DNA of 64,000 nucleotides from Bradyrhizobium algeriense (lineage in GTDB: Bacteria > Pseudomonadota > Alphaproteobacteria > Rhizobiales > Xanthobacteraceae), in NCBI RefSeq assembly GCF_003062295.1, contig NZ_PYCN01000002.1:248001-312000 (forward strand), in the 5' to 3' direction. This document shows, one piece after another, positions 26,374 to 35,077 of this stretch. Made by a program: the position numbers and the translations under genes. Under the pieces are notes generated by a model. The model ran no database searches, was not told the origin of the DNA, and saw only the letters and a program-made list of their open reading frames with translations. Positions within the stretch are counted from its first letter, which is position 1; each line of letters begins with the position of its first letter.

Positions 26374-28174
26374 GTTTCTTCACCTGATGGACTTCATCCT
26401 GAGATTCGGGTCGCAACGCCGGCTTCAGCGTCGCGATGTTGTCTGAAGTGGTCAGCGAAGGCGCAAAGTCAAGCGGCAAGGCAACAGTCACCGTGGTACC
26501 CTCGCCGACCGTGCTCTGCACGTTCATCTCGCCATTATGCAATCCGACCAGGCCCTTCACGATCGACAGGCCGAGGCCGGTGCCTTCGTGCCTGCGCTGA
26601 TAGGTCTTGCCGGCCTGGAAGAACGGATCGCCGATCCGTGCGAGATCCTCGGCGTCGATCCCGACCCCGGTATCGGTGACGCTCAGCATCAGCCGCGATC
26701 CCTCGACTGAGGCTGAAACCGTCACGCTGCCGCCGCGCTCGGTGAACTTGATGGCATTGGCGACGAGGTTCAGCGCGATCTGCTTGAACGCGCGGGGATC
26801 GCCGTTCATCACGGGCAAGTCCTCCGCCGCGCGGGTGATCAGATCGACGCCGTTGTCCCGCGCCTTCAGCGCCAGCAAATTGCAGCAGTGCAGGAGCGCC
26901 GCGCGCGGCGCGAACGGCTCCGGCGAAATTTCGAAATTGCCGGTTTCCATCTTGGAGATATCGAGGATGCCGTTGACGACCGACAACAGATGCTGGCCGG
27001 AATCGTTGATCAACTGCGCGTATTCCTTGCGGCGCGCGGCATCGAGCATCATCGCCTCTTCATGCACGATCATCTCGGAGAAGCCGATGATGGCGTTCAG
27101 CGGCGTGCGCAATTCGTGGCTCATGGTGGCCAGGAATCGGGTCTTGGAGGCATCCGCATGCTCTGCGGCGGTGCGCGCCAGTTCGAGGGCCTGCTCCTGG
27201 ACCTTGCGGTCGGTGACGTCGCGCATCACGGCGACGACATCGGCCTCGGGCGAAACCTGCTCGAGCGGCCGGCAACGCATCTCGACCCAGATGAAATCGG
27301 CGGAAATGTTCTGGCCGCGAACCGGGTCGCGGCGGAGACGGAATTCGACGCGTTGCTCGCTGCCGCGCGCGGCATCCGACAGCGCCGTGAGATAGGCCGG
27401 ACGATCGACAACATGGACGCGGTCGAACAGGCCATGGCCGGTAAGCCGTGCACCCGACGTGCCGAGCATGGCTTCCGCCGCCGGCGAAATGAATTCCACG
27501 GCGCCGTTGCGGTTGTGACGCGAAATCACGTCGCTCATGTTTCGCGCGAGCAAGCGATAGCGGTCTTCCTCGACATAGAGCAGCGCCACGGAAGTGCGCG
27601 CCAGCGATTCCGCGCTGACGGCCAGTCCTGCCGCATAGAGCGTCGCGGAAGCAACGCCCGCCCCCATCAGGACGCCGCGCAGGGCCGCGTTCGACTCCGG
27701 CACCGGCAGCAAGTGAAAATGTCCGAGCGCGATCAGCAAGGCGACGCATGCCAGCGCCAGTGCGGAAGCGAACGCGACCACGCGGCGCGAGGCCGACAGC
27801 GCGGCTTCCAGCGGAACGACGATGAGCCAGACCGCGGCGAATGATTCGATACCGCCGGTGGTTATGGCAACCATCATGACGAGGCCCGCCAGCGCGAGCG
27901 CGGAAAGGATATGCGCGCCTTCGTAGCGGCCGGTGCGCGACAGGAACCAGGACAACAGAATCGGTGCGATCAGCCAGGCGAAGGCCGCGACCTCGAGCGC
28001 CGTGGGCGCCCCGCGCATCGCCAGATAGATCGGAAAAGCCGCAAGCGCCACCAGACTGCCGAGCAGCCGCGGCGCCATGAATGCACGGTGACGCGCACGC
28101 GTCAGCGCATCATATCGTGCCGAGGGATGCAGCAGGGCATCGAGACAATCGCGGATGATACTCAAAACAGTCAC
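26366..28174 (-). CDS. Membrane-bound PAS-domain sensor histidine kinase, DivJ/PleC-like
   Basis: A 602-residue kinase. The first about 210 residues hold several membrane segments; a PAS domain follows (about 225-330, RYRLLARNMSDVISRHNRNGAVEFISPAAEAMLG), then the dimerisation box FLATMSHELRTPLNAIIGFSEMI with H353 and an HATPase domain with NLVANAIKFTERGG, DTGVGID and HEGTGLGLSIVKGL. The domain order, size and HisKA sequence resemble DivJ/PleC-type cell cycle kinases of alphaproteobacteria that act on DivK; no partner regulator is beside it, so the name is not given. It overlaps the peptidoglycan-binding gene. Confidence 0.88.
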   Translation of the reverse strand: MTVLSIIRDCLDALLHPSARYDALTRARHRAFMAPRLLGSLVALAAFPIYLAMRGAPTALEVAAFAWLIAPILLSWFLSRTGRYEGAHILSALALAGLVMMVAITTGGIESFAAVWLIVVPLEAALSASRRVVAFASALALACVALLIALGHFHLLPVPESNAALRGVLMGAGVASATLYAAGLAVSAESLARTSVALLYVEEDRYRLLARNMSDVISRHNRNGAVEFISPAAEAMLGTSGARLTGHGLFDRVHVVDRPAYLTALSDAARGSEQRVEFRLRRDPVRGQNISADFIWVEMRCRPLEQVSPEADVVAVMRDVTDRKVQEQALELARTAAEHADASKTRFLATMSHELRTPLNAIIGFSEMIVHEEAMMLDAARRKEYAQLINDSGQHLLSVVNGILDISKMETGNFEISPEPFAPRAALLHCCNLLALKARDNGVDLITRAAEDLPVMNGDPRAFKQIALNLVANAIKFTERGGSVTVSASVEGSRLMLSVTDTGVGIDAEDLARIGDPFFQAGKTYQRRHEGTGLGLSIVKGLVGLHNGEMNVQSTVGEGTTVTVALPLDFAPSLTTSDNIATLKPALRPESQDEVHQVKKRA

Positions 28175-28596
28175 GGCTCTCGCGCTTCGGCTTGATCGTC
28201 AGACAGACGCGCCGGAACGCCCCCTCAATCTTTGCGTCACCGTGTCAGAGCGAACTTAAGCGAACGCTAAGGCGCCGGGAGCGACCGACCAGCACCGTGC
28301 ATTCGCGGGCGTTTCACGCCTCGCACGACGCTCATTCGGCCCGGATGGTGAACGACAGGTTTCCAGCGGGATCGATCTATGGTTTCGAAATGGTGGATGC
28401 GCGAGCGGCGCGAAGTCTTCGCGCGATAGTGGTCATAAATCGAAAATTTACGCCGAATCGAATCATTCAAACTTTCAACGAATTTTCGGTGACTTTACCT
28501 CAATGCAAACACTTCCGATTTATCGACGGCTGTTAGTCAGGAACAAAGCTGCGGTTTAACCGCAACACAACCATAAGAGACGACCGGGGTCGCGAG
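28175..28596. other. Divergent promoter region, no gene seen
   Basis: This 422-base gap lies between the leftward kinase and rightward DUF5330 gene. Its right half is AT-richer than the surrounding sequence, with CGAAAATT at 28441 and its complement AATTTTCG at 28482. No frame in it has a recognisable product. It should contain the promoters of both genes. Confidence 0.5.
28550..28564. promoter_or_regulatory. Inverted repeat before DUF5330 gene
   Basis: TGCGGTT-T-AACCGCA is a perfect 7-base inverted repeat with a single central base, ending 32 bases before the ATG at 28597. The position would overlap a promoter or leader, so it may be an operator. No cognate regulator is known from the context. 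Confidence 0.35.
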
Positions 28597-29016
28597 ATGT
28601 TTTTTCTGCTTCGCATGGCATTCTGGCTCGGGCTCGTGCTCGTGCTGCTGCCCAGGGAAAAGACGCCTGAATCGGACAAGGTGCCGCAGATCGGCGCTTC
28701 CGAAGCCGTATCGGCTGCGACCGCGGCCGTCTCCGACATGGGCCAGTTCTGCAAGCGCCAGCCGGCGGCCTGTGAGGTCGGCGGTCAGGCCGCGACCGCG
28801 ATCGGCCAGCGCGCCCAGGATGGCGCCCGCAAGCTCTATAAGATCATCACCAAGCCCGACCATCCCGGCGTCCCGGACAAGAAGCCCGACCATACCAGTT
28901 CGATCGGCGACGACGCCGAGGCCGTGGTCGTGAACGCGTCGCCCGCCGACGCGCTGACGGATGACGACATGGCGATCGAATGGCGGCTGCCGCGGACGCC
29001 GTTGGCCTCAAAATAA
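28597..29016 (+). CDS. DUF5330 family small membrane protein
   Basis: A 139-residue protein with an N-terminal hydrophobic leader (FFLLRMAFWLGLVLVLLP) and a conserved-looking core QFCKRQPAACEVGGQAA with two cysteines that could form a disulfide in the periplasm. This is the DUF5330 pattern. The tail is polar and acidic. SufE follows 83 bases downstream on the same strand. The function is unknown; the leader suggests an envelope location. Confidence 0.8.
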   Translation: MFFLLRMAFWLGLVLVLLPREKTPESDKVPQIGASEAVSAATAAVSDMGQFCKRQPAACEVGGQAATAIGQRAQDGARKLYKIITKPDHPGVPDKKPDHTSSIGDDAEAVVVNASPADALTDDDMAIEWRLPRTPLASK

Positions 29017-29099
29017 GGCTACGGAACCCGTTCCATTTCCGTCGCTTTCGCTCGATCCGCATCCTATATAGAACGTTAAGGAAACCGACGCGGGCCAAG

Positions 29100-29528
29100 A
29101 TGACGATCGACGAAATCAGGGACAATTTCGAGCTGCTCGAGGAATGGGACGACCGCTACCGGTACGTCATCGAACTCGGCCGCACGCTCGACCCGATGCC
29201 GGAGGCCGAGCATTCCGCCGAGAACAAGGTGAACGGCTGCGTCAGCCAGGTTTGGCTGTCCAGGCAGATCGACCGCAGCGGCAGCGGCGAACCACGACTG
29301 AAATATCTGGGCGATAGCGACGCCCATATCGTGCGCGGCCTGATCGCGATCCTGCTGACGCTTTATTCCGGCCGCACGCCGCAGCAGATCCTGGCAATGG
29401 ATGCCGTTGCCGTCTTCGACGAATTCGGATTCCGCGAGCATCTGACGCCGCAGCGTTCCAACGGCCTGCGCTCCATGGTCGAGCGTATCCGCTCCGACGC
29501 GCGCGAGACGCTGGCCGCGGCTTCCTGA
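29100..29528 (+). CDS. sufE: SufE family cysteine desulfuration protein
   Basis: A 142-residue SufE: it accepts persulfide sulfur from the SufS desulfurase and passes it to the SUF scaffold for iron-sulfur cluster assembly. The active cysteine is C47 in NKVNGCVSQVWL, and the flanking EFGFREHLTPQRSNGL segment is typical. The ATG at 29100 gives the family N-terminus (MTIDEIRDNFELLEEW); the longer frame upstream is leader. The other suf genes are not in this window, so sufE is a stand-alone gene here, as in other alphaproteobacteria. The convergent MucR gene ends 18 bases away. Confidence 0.93.
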   Translation: MTIDEIRDNFELLEEWDDRYRYVIELGRTLDPMPEAEHSAENKVNGCVSQVWLSRQIDRSGSGEPRLKYLGDSDAHIVRGLIAILLTLYSGRTPQQILAMDAVAVFDEFGFREHLTPQRSNGLRSMVERIRSDARETLAAAS

Positions 29529-29546
29529 CGTTCGCAGCTTATTGAA

Positions 29547-29960
29547 CTACTTCCGCTTCCGCGCCTGCTGGCCGAGGCCCATTTTCTTGGCGAGCTGCGA
29601 ACGCGCCACCGCGTAGTTCGGCGCCACCATCGGGTAATCCGGCGGCAGGCCCCATTTGTCGCGATATTGTTCCGGCGTCATGTTGTACTGCGTGCGCAGA
29701 TGGCGCTTCAGCGACTTGAAGCGCTTCCCATCCTCGAGGCAGACCAGATATTCCGGGGTCATCGACTTCTTCACCGAGACGGCCGGCTTGGCCGGCTCCA
29801 GCGGCGTCTCGGGGCGGCCGCTCGACACCCGCATCAGTGCGGCATGGACCTGGCTGATCAGGTTCGGGATTTCCGAGGCCTGGGTCGGATTGTTGCTGAG
29901 ATAGGCCGATACGATATTGGCGGTCAGTTCGACGGGCGTCTTGCTGGCGGAATCGGTCAT
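29547..29960 (-). CDS. MucR/Ros family zinc-finger transcriptional regulator
   Basis: A 137-residue regulator of the Ros/MucR family that controls exopolysaccharide, motility and cell-cycle genes in related bacteria. The N-terminal half is the oligomerisation region (LTANIVSAYLSNNPTQASEIPNLI); the C-terminal half holds the DNA-binding finger YLVCLEDGKRFKSLKRHL followed by YNMTPEQYRDKWGLPPDYPMVAPNYA. At the Ros zinc positions it has C74, D77, H87 and Y92, so two of the four classical Cys2His2 ligands are replaced. Other family members with altered ligands are known, so the protein is probably still functional. It is a single gene. Confidence 0.9.
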   Translation of the reverse strand: MTDSASKTPVELTANIVSAYLSNNPTQASEIPNLISQVHAALMRVSSGRPETPLEPAKPAVSVKKSMTPEYLVCLEDGKRFKSLKRHLRTQYNMTPEQYRDKWGLPPDYPMVAPNYAVARSQLAKKMGLGQQARKRK

Positions 29961-30138
29961 GGCTCAACCTTTGGGATCACGAATGCATCTGTCCATACGG
30001 TTCGGACAGTATCCAGCCGCGCCTATACATCAGCGGCATCTCATACGACTTGGCGAATATGAACGAAATGCCCAGAAACTGACAAGAACGGCGGCGCTTT
30101 ATTTTCAAGGGCGGGCTTCGCGGCAAGTATTGCCGGTT

Positions 30139-31038
30139 CTAGGACCGCTGGTCGAGATGCGCGCGCAGTTCATCGATCGAGGCGAAGCGCATCATCCCTT
30201 CCGGCATCTGGGCCTCGATCGAACCGTCGGAATAGAGCGAATAGGCCATGCCATCGACAACGCCCGATTTCAGCACCGTCACCTCCGGCTGATCCTCAGG
30301 CCGCGCCGGTCCGCCATTGGCTTCTGCGAGCGTCGGGGGCATGCGGCCGCTGCGCCGCTGCGGCGAAATTTCACCGGGCCTTGCGCGTTCCGCTTTCGGC
30401 CAGGCATCGTCGAACGATGCCGGCTGTGGTTCGGCCGTTTCGACCGGCGGCACGGTGGGCGGCCTGGGGCGAAGGTCCGACGATAACAGGTCCGGCGGCA
30501 GCGGCTCGCCAGACCGCGCCTGGGCACGCTCGCGCTCTTTTCGCGACGTCGATGAAAACAGCAAATTGCGCTTCGGTTTCGAAGCCGACGATGGCGGTTC
30601 GGGGTGCATCGGTTCCGGAATCGGATGATCGCGCAGGACAGCCTCGTTCTGCCATGGCGGCGGTGCCGGCGGAGAGAAAGCAGGTGGTGCCGGTGCAGAG
30701 AAGGGTCCGGGACCGCCGGGCTGCTCGGCGGCCGGAAAGCCGCCATTGGCGGGGGCGGAATCCCGCGTGGCGGCGGGAAGGCCCGGCCGCACCATGGCCT
30801 CACCTCGGGCCTCCCCGCGCGCTTCAGGCACGCCAGTGCCGAGCCGCCGCGCGATCGTCTTCAGTTCCCTGACCGCCATCCAGAGCGCGAGCATCATCGC
30901 GCCGGTACAAACAGCCATCACACCGGTGATGATGAGCGTGTTGCCGGTACTGAATTCCTTGATCGAGATTCCATAGCCGGTGGCCAACAGACCCGCCAAA
31001 ACAAGGCCGATCCCGGCGACCAACATAACGAACATCAT
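30139..31038 (-). CDS. Hypothetical membrane protein with Pro-rich linker
   Basis: A 299-residue protein with two N-terminal membrane helices (about 2-23 and 33-56), then a long region rich in Pro, Ala, Glu and Arg (about 75-240) likely to be disordered and cytoplasmic, and a short conserved-looking end (VLKSGVVDGMAYSLYSDGSIEAQMPEGMMRFASIDELRAHL) that may fold as a small beta-rich domain. No family is recognised. The architecture suggests a membrane-tethered adaptor, but that is only inference. Confidence 0.65.
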   Translation of the reverse strand: MMFVMLVAGIGLVLAGLLATGYGISIKEFSTGNTLIITGVMAVCTGAMMLALWMAVRELKTIARRLGTGVPEARGEARGEAMVRPGLPAATRDSAPANGGFPAAEQPGGPGPFSAPAPPAFSPPAPPPWQNEAVLRDHPIPEPMHPEPPSSASKPKRNLLFSSTSRKERERAQARSGEPLPPDLLSSDLRPRPPTVPPVETAEPQPASFDDAWPKAERARPGEISPQRRSGRMPPTLAEANGGPARPEDQPEVTVLKSGVVDGMAYSLYSDGSIEAQMPEGMMRFASIDELRAHLDQRS

Positions 31039-31386
31039 TGAACTAATCCCTCAGCCGCGCCCGAAACGCTCGCAAGCCGCCCACCAACGCCACGATACCG
31101 TCATATTGTGTGCACCGCCAACCGCCAATTGAGCCCATGGTTCCTGTAACAGTGCCGTCCGGCTGCAGGATTCCGATCGCGTGCGATCATTGCCATTCAG
31201 CTACCATTCAGCCCACCAACCGTAGTTTTACCACCTACCAATTACTGCCCTTTTGTTGCATTGCATCAGGGATTTAGGCCACAATTCCCAATTACTTTGG
31301 AAATGGAACTGCGCTATATGGGTACCCGGGGAATGAGGCTCAAGAATATCCACGCTGGGCCGTAGGGGACTGGGTTACCAATCGCC
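31039..31386. other. Divergent intergenic region, no gene seen
   Basis: This 348-base gap between the leftward hypothetical membrane protein and the rightward glycosyltransferase is AT-richer than its surroundings, particularly 31190-31310, and should hold both promoters. CATTCAG occurs twice close together near 31195-31212. I see no open frame with family character, no RNA gene and no strong hairpin. Confidence 0.5.
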
Positions 31387-33036
31387 ATGTCATCGATCAC
31401 GACTTCTGCCCTCGATACGCCCGCACGGCGCTCGGTGGAGCGGACCTGCGACGACCTTGCCATTTTCGTGCTGGCGGTGGTCACCATTGTCGCGGGCCTG
31501 ACCTTCCGTGACTACGGGCTCGGCTGGGACGACTACACGCACGCCGAATATGCCGATCTGCTGCTGCGGATGTACGGTTCCGGCTTCAAGGACACCGGCG
31601 CGCTGTCGTTCGCCAATCTCTATATGTATGGCGGCGGCTTCGACATGGCGGCGGCCCTCCTGCACAAGGTCATCCCGCTCGAACTGTTTGAAACGCGCCG
31701 CCTGCTCGGCGCCGTCGTCGGCGTCATCGGCCTGGCCGTGACCTGGCGGCTGGCGCGGCGCGTCGGCGGCCCGCTTGCCGGGTTCGCGACGCTGCTGCTG
31801 CTGGCGCTGTGCCCGACCTTCTACGGGCACATGTTCATGAACCCGAAAGACGCGCCGTTTGCCGTGTCGATGGTAATCCTGATCCTGGGCCTGGTGCGCC
31901 TCGCCGAGGAATATCCCGCGCCCTCGCCGCGAACCATCCTGATCGTCGGCCTCGGCGCCGGTCTCTCCATTGGCTGCCGGATTCTCGGCGGGCTGGCTTT
32001 GGTCTATGCGATCGTGGGCTTCGTGCCGCTGCTGATCGATGACGTTCGCACGCAAGGCGGGCGCGAAGCGATCCACCGCTTCGCCCATGTCGTGTACGTG
32101 CTGCTGCCCGGCCTCGTGGTCGGATACCTGATCATGGGCCTGGTGTGGCCGTGGTCGATCATGGAGGCGGACCATCCCTTCAAGGCGCTGACCTATTTCT
32201 CGCACTTCTTCGAAAAGCCCTGGAAGGAAATGTTCGACGGCGCGCTGGTCTCGGTGCCTGATATGCCGTGGTCCTACCTGCCGACGCTGTTCGCGCTGCA
32301 GCTTCCCGAAATATTGCTCGCGCTTCTGGTCGCCGGTGTCGTCGGCACCTTCATGTCGCTGTCGCGCGGCGACGTCTCGGCCCGCCGCAAGACCATGTTC
32401 CTGATGCTGACGCTGGCGGCCACCCTGCCGCTGGTGATCGCGATGGTGAAGCGCCCTGCGCTCTACAACGGCATCCGGCATTTCGTCTTCGTCATCCCGC
32501 CGATGGCGGTGCTCGCCGGCGTATCGTTCGCCTGGGGCATGAACTGGCTCAAGAATAATCACCGCCGCTGGCAACCCGCCGCGCTGGCGGTGTTCTCGTT
32601 CGGCCTGCTGTTGCCGCTCAGCGAGATGATCCGCCTGCATCCGTACGAGTATACGCACTTCAATCACCTCGTCGGTACCGTTCGTGGCGCCGACAGCCTG
32701 TTCATGCTGGATTACTGGGGGCTGGCACTGAAGCAGGCGTCCGACGGCCTGCGCGAAGAGCTGGTCGAGCGGCAGGAATCGCCGCCGCAGGCGCGCAAAT
32801 GGAAGGTCGCGGTGTGCGGCCCGCAGCGCCCTGCGCAGGTGGCGCTCGGCCCCGACTTCACGATCGGCTGGGACAGCCAGTCCGCCGACTTCGCGATGAC
32901 GCTGGGCGAGTTCTACTGCAAGGGCCTGACCGCGCCCGTCATGGTTGAAATCAAGCGTGACGATGTCGTGTTCGCGCGCGTCTACGATATCCGCGGCCGC
33001 GGTATCTCGACGTTACTGGCAATCCCGGCGCCGTAA
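31387..33036 (+). CDS. Membrane glycosyltransferase of the PMT/ArnT (GT-C) type
   Basis: A 549-residue polytopic protein with about ten or more membrane helices. The first outer loop carries an acidic pair in YGLGWDDYTHAEYAD, where GT-C enzymes bind the metal and lipid-linked sugar, and CPTFYGHMFMNPKDAPF resembles the conserved loop of the PMT/GT39-GT83 families. It would transfer a sugar from a polyprenyl phosphate donor to an envelope acceptor. The last about 100 residues are a soluble domain. It is alone, with no sugar-nucleotide genes beside it, so the acceptor is unknown. Confidence 0.75.
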   Translation: MSSITTSALDTPARRSVERTCDDLAIFVLAVVTIVAGLTFRDYGLGWDDYTHAEYADLLLRMYGSGFKDTGALSFANLYMYGGGFDMAAALLHKVIPLELFETRRLLGAVVGVIGLAVTWRLARRVGGPLAGFATLLLLALCPTFYGHMFMNPKDAPFAVSMVILILGLVRLAEEYPAPSPRTILIVGLGAGLSIGCRILGGLALVYAIVGFVPLLIDDVRTQGGREAIHRFAHVVYVLLPGLVVGYLIMGLVWPWSIMEADHPFKALTYFSHFFEKPWKEMFDGALVSVPDMPWSYLPTLFALQLPEILLALLVAGVVGTFMSLSRGDVSARRKTMFLMLTLAATLPLVIAMVKRPALYNGIRHFVFVIPPMAVLAGVSFAWGMNWLKNNHRRWQPAALAVFSFGLLLPLSEMIRLHPYEYTHFNHLVGTVRGADSLFMLDYWGLALKQASDGLREELVERQESPPQARKWKVAVCGPQRPAQVALGPDFTIGWDSQSADFAMTLGEFYCKGLTAPVMVEIKRDDVVFARVYDIRGRGISTLLAIPAP

Positions 33037-33150
33037 CGGCGCATCGCCGCGAGAGCATGACTGCCACGCAGGACGTCCGCCTTGCTGCCCGTCCGGCACG
33101 GGGCTAGGCTCGCTTTTCGAAAATCAACAATTTTCCGGAGAAAGCGCGCC

Positions 33151-33930
33151 ATGTCGCCAGCCGAAGCTCGCCTGAAGCAGGTTCCGTCCGGCATGACGGA
33201 CGCCGAGTGGAACCAGCGCGTCAATCTCGCCGCCTGCTATCGCCTCGTTGCGCTGTATGGCTGGGACGATCTGGTCGACACCCACATCTCGGCGCGCGTG
33301 CCGGGTCCCGACCATCACTTCCTGATCAACCCCTACGGATTGATGTTCGAGGAAATCACGGCGTCGAGCCTGGTGAAGGTCGATCTGCACGGCAACCAGC
33401 TCAGCGAAAGCGAATACAGCATCAACCCGGCGGGCTTCACCATCCATTCGGCGATCCACGAGGTGCGCGAGGATGCCGGCTGCGTACTTCATTTGCACAC
33501 GCCCGACGGAACGGCGGTCGCGAGTTGCATGGAGGGCTTGCTGCCGATGAATCAGACCGCGCAATTCGTCACCCACGACCTCGCCTATCATGACTATGAA
33601 GGCGTGGCACTGGACCATGACGAGCGCCCGCGGCTGCAAAAGGACCTCGGCGGCAAGAACCACATGCTGTTGCGCAATCACGGCACGCTGACGGTCGGCC
33701 GCTCGGTCGCCTCCGCCTTCGAGCGCATGTACCATCTGGAGCGGGCCTGCACGATGCAGGTGCGCACCCGCATGCTGGGGCCGACCGCCTACCCGATCGA
33801 ACAGGCCGTGATCGACAAGAACGAACAACTGTTTGGCAATGCCGATTTCGCGGAACGGCGCTCGACCAATCTGGTGTGGCCGCCGCTGTTGCGGAAACTG
33901 GATCGCATCGATCCCAGCTACAAGACCTGA
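33151..33930 (+). CDS. Class II aldolase/adducin family protein
   Basis: A 259-residue zinc-dependent aldolase-like protein. Metal ligands are expected in LHLHTPDG and in RNHG, both present, and the N-terminal NLAACYRLVALYGWDDLVDTHISAR is the usual start of the family fold. Start at 33151 was chosen because the residues added by the longer frame (from 33082) have no family character, and GGAG lies just upstream. Members act on phosphorylated sugars or related hydroxy acids; the adjacent epimerase gene starts 30 bases downstream and probably shares the transcript, pointing to sugar-type metabolism. Confidence 0.87.
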   Translation: MSPAEARLKQVPSGMTDAEWNQRVNLAACYRLVALYGWDDLVDTHISARVPGPDHHFLINPYGLMFEEITASSLVKVDLHGNQLSESEYSINPAGFTIHSAIHEVREDAGCVLHLHTPDGTAVASCMEGLLPMNQTAQFVTHDLAYHDYEGVALDHDERPRLQKDLGGKNHMLLRNHGTLTVGRSVASAFERMYHLERACTMQVRTRMLGPTAYPIEQAVIDKNEQLFGNADFAERRSTNLVWPPLLRKLDRIDPSYKT

Positions 33931-33960
33931 GGCCGACGGGCGCGCGAAAGGTTACAGGGC

Positions 33961-34944
33961 GTGAAAGTACTGGTGACCGGCAGTTCCGGCCATCTCGGCG
34001 AGGCGCTGATGCGCACGTTGCAGGCGCAACGGCGCGAGGCCATCGGCATCGATGTTCTGCCCGGCATGTTCACGCAGCATGTCGGCTCGATCGCCGACCG
34101 CGCTTTCGTGCGGCGTTGCATGAAGGGTGTCACCACCGTGCTGCACGCCGCGACGCTGCACAAGCCGCATGTGGCAACCCACAGCCGCCAGGATTTTGTC
34201 GACGTCAACATTTCAGGCACGCTCAATCTGCTCGAAGAAGCTACCGCAGCCGGCGTTACGGCGTTTGTCTACACCAGCACCACAAGCGTGTTCGGCGATG
34301 CGCTGGTGCCGCCGCCGGGCGAGCCGGCGGCCTGGATAACCGAAGACGTCACGGCAGTGCCGAAAAATATCTATGGCGTCACCAAGGCGGCCGCGGAGGA
34401 TCTGTGCCAGCTGTTCGCGCGCAATCATTCGCTGCGCGCCATTGTGCTGCGCACCTCGCGATTCTTTCCCGAGGAGGACGACAATCGCGCGATACGCGAG
34501 GCCTATACCGACGCCAACATCAAGACCAGCGAGTTCCTCTATCGCCGCGTCGATATCGAAGACGTGGTCAGCGCCCACCTGCTCGCCGCCCAACACGCGC
34601 CCTCGGCCGGTTTTGCAAAATACATCATCAGCGCCACCACGCCCTTCGCGCGCCAAGATGCAGCGGAACTGCGCAACGGCGCGCCGCTTGTCGTCCGCCG
34701 TTACGCGCCGGACTATGAGGCCGAGTTTGCCCGGCGCGGCTGGACGATGATCCCGGGCATCGATCGCATCTACGTCAACGACCGGGCGCGCGCCGAACTC
34801 GGCTGGCAGCCGCGCCATGATTTCCGCACGCTGATTGCGCGGCTGCGGGCCGACGAGGACATCCGCAGCCCGCTCGCACGCGAGATCGGCAGCAAGGGTT
34901 ATCACGATCGCGCTTTTGGCGAGGGACCCTACCCGGTGGAGTGA
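33961..34944 (+). CDS. NAD-dependent epimerase/dehydratase (extended SDR)
   Basis: A 327-residue extended short-chain dehydrogenase. The nucleotide-binding motif is VTGSSGHLGE near the N-terminus, the central active-site segment is YTSTTSVFG and the catalytic YxxxK is in NIYGVTKAAAE. It would act on a nucleotide sugar or related carbonyl compound with NAD(P). It starts at GTG 30 bases after the class II aldolase stop, so the two are likely one operon, and it ends before a strong bidirectional terminator. The substrate is unknown. Confidence 0.87.
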   Translation: MKVLVTGSSGHLGEALMRTLQAQRREAIGIDVLPGMFTQHVGSIADRAFVRRCMKGVTTVLHAATLHKPHVATHSRQDFVDVNISGTLNLLEEATAAGVTAFVYTSTTSVFGDALVPPPGEPAAWITEDVTAVPKNIYGVTKAAAEDLCQLFARNHSLRAIVLRTSRFFPEEDDNRAIREAYTDANIKTSEFLYRRVDIEDVVSAHLLAAQHAPSAGFAKYIISATTPFARQDAAELRNGAPLVVRRYAPDYEAEFARRGWTMIPGIDRIYVNDRARAELGWQPRHDFRTLIARLRADEDIRSPLAREIGSKGYHDRAFGEGPYPVE

Positions 34945-35026
34945 GAGCGCGGCGAGAAATACCGATGGATCGCACCGGGCGGATGCGCTAAACTCCCCGC
35001 CATACACCCTCTACACGTCCGGAATC

Positions 35027-35056
35027 AAAACGCCGCCCAATCCCGGGCGGCGTTTT
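35027..35056. terminator. Bidirectional rho-independent terminator
   Basis: A perfect 12-base stem (AAAACGCCGCCC against GGGCGGCGTTTT) with a 6-base loop lies between the converging epimerase and M20 peptidase genes. A T run ends the stem on the plus strand and the A run serves the minus strand, so it can stop transcription in both directions. Confidence 0.85.
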
Positions 35057-35077
35057 CATTTCAGTAGCCGTCCCTCG

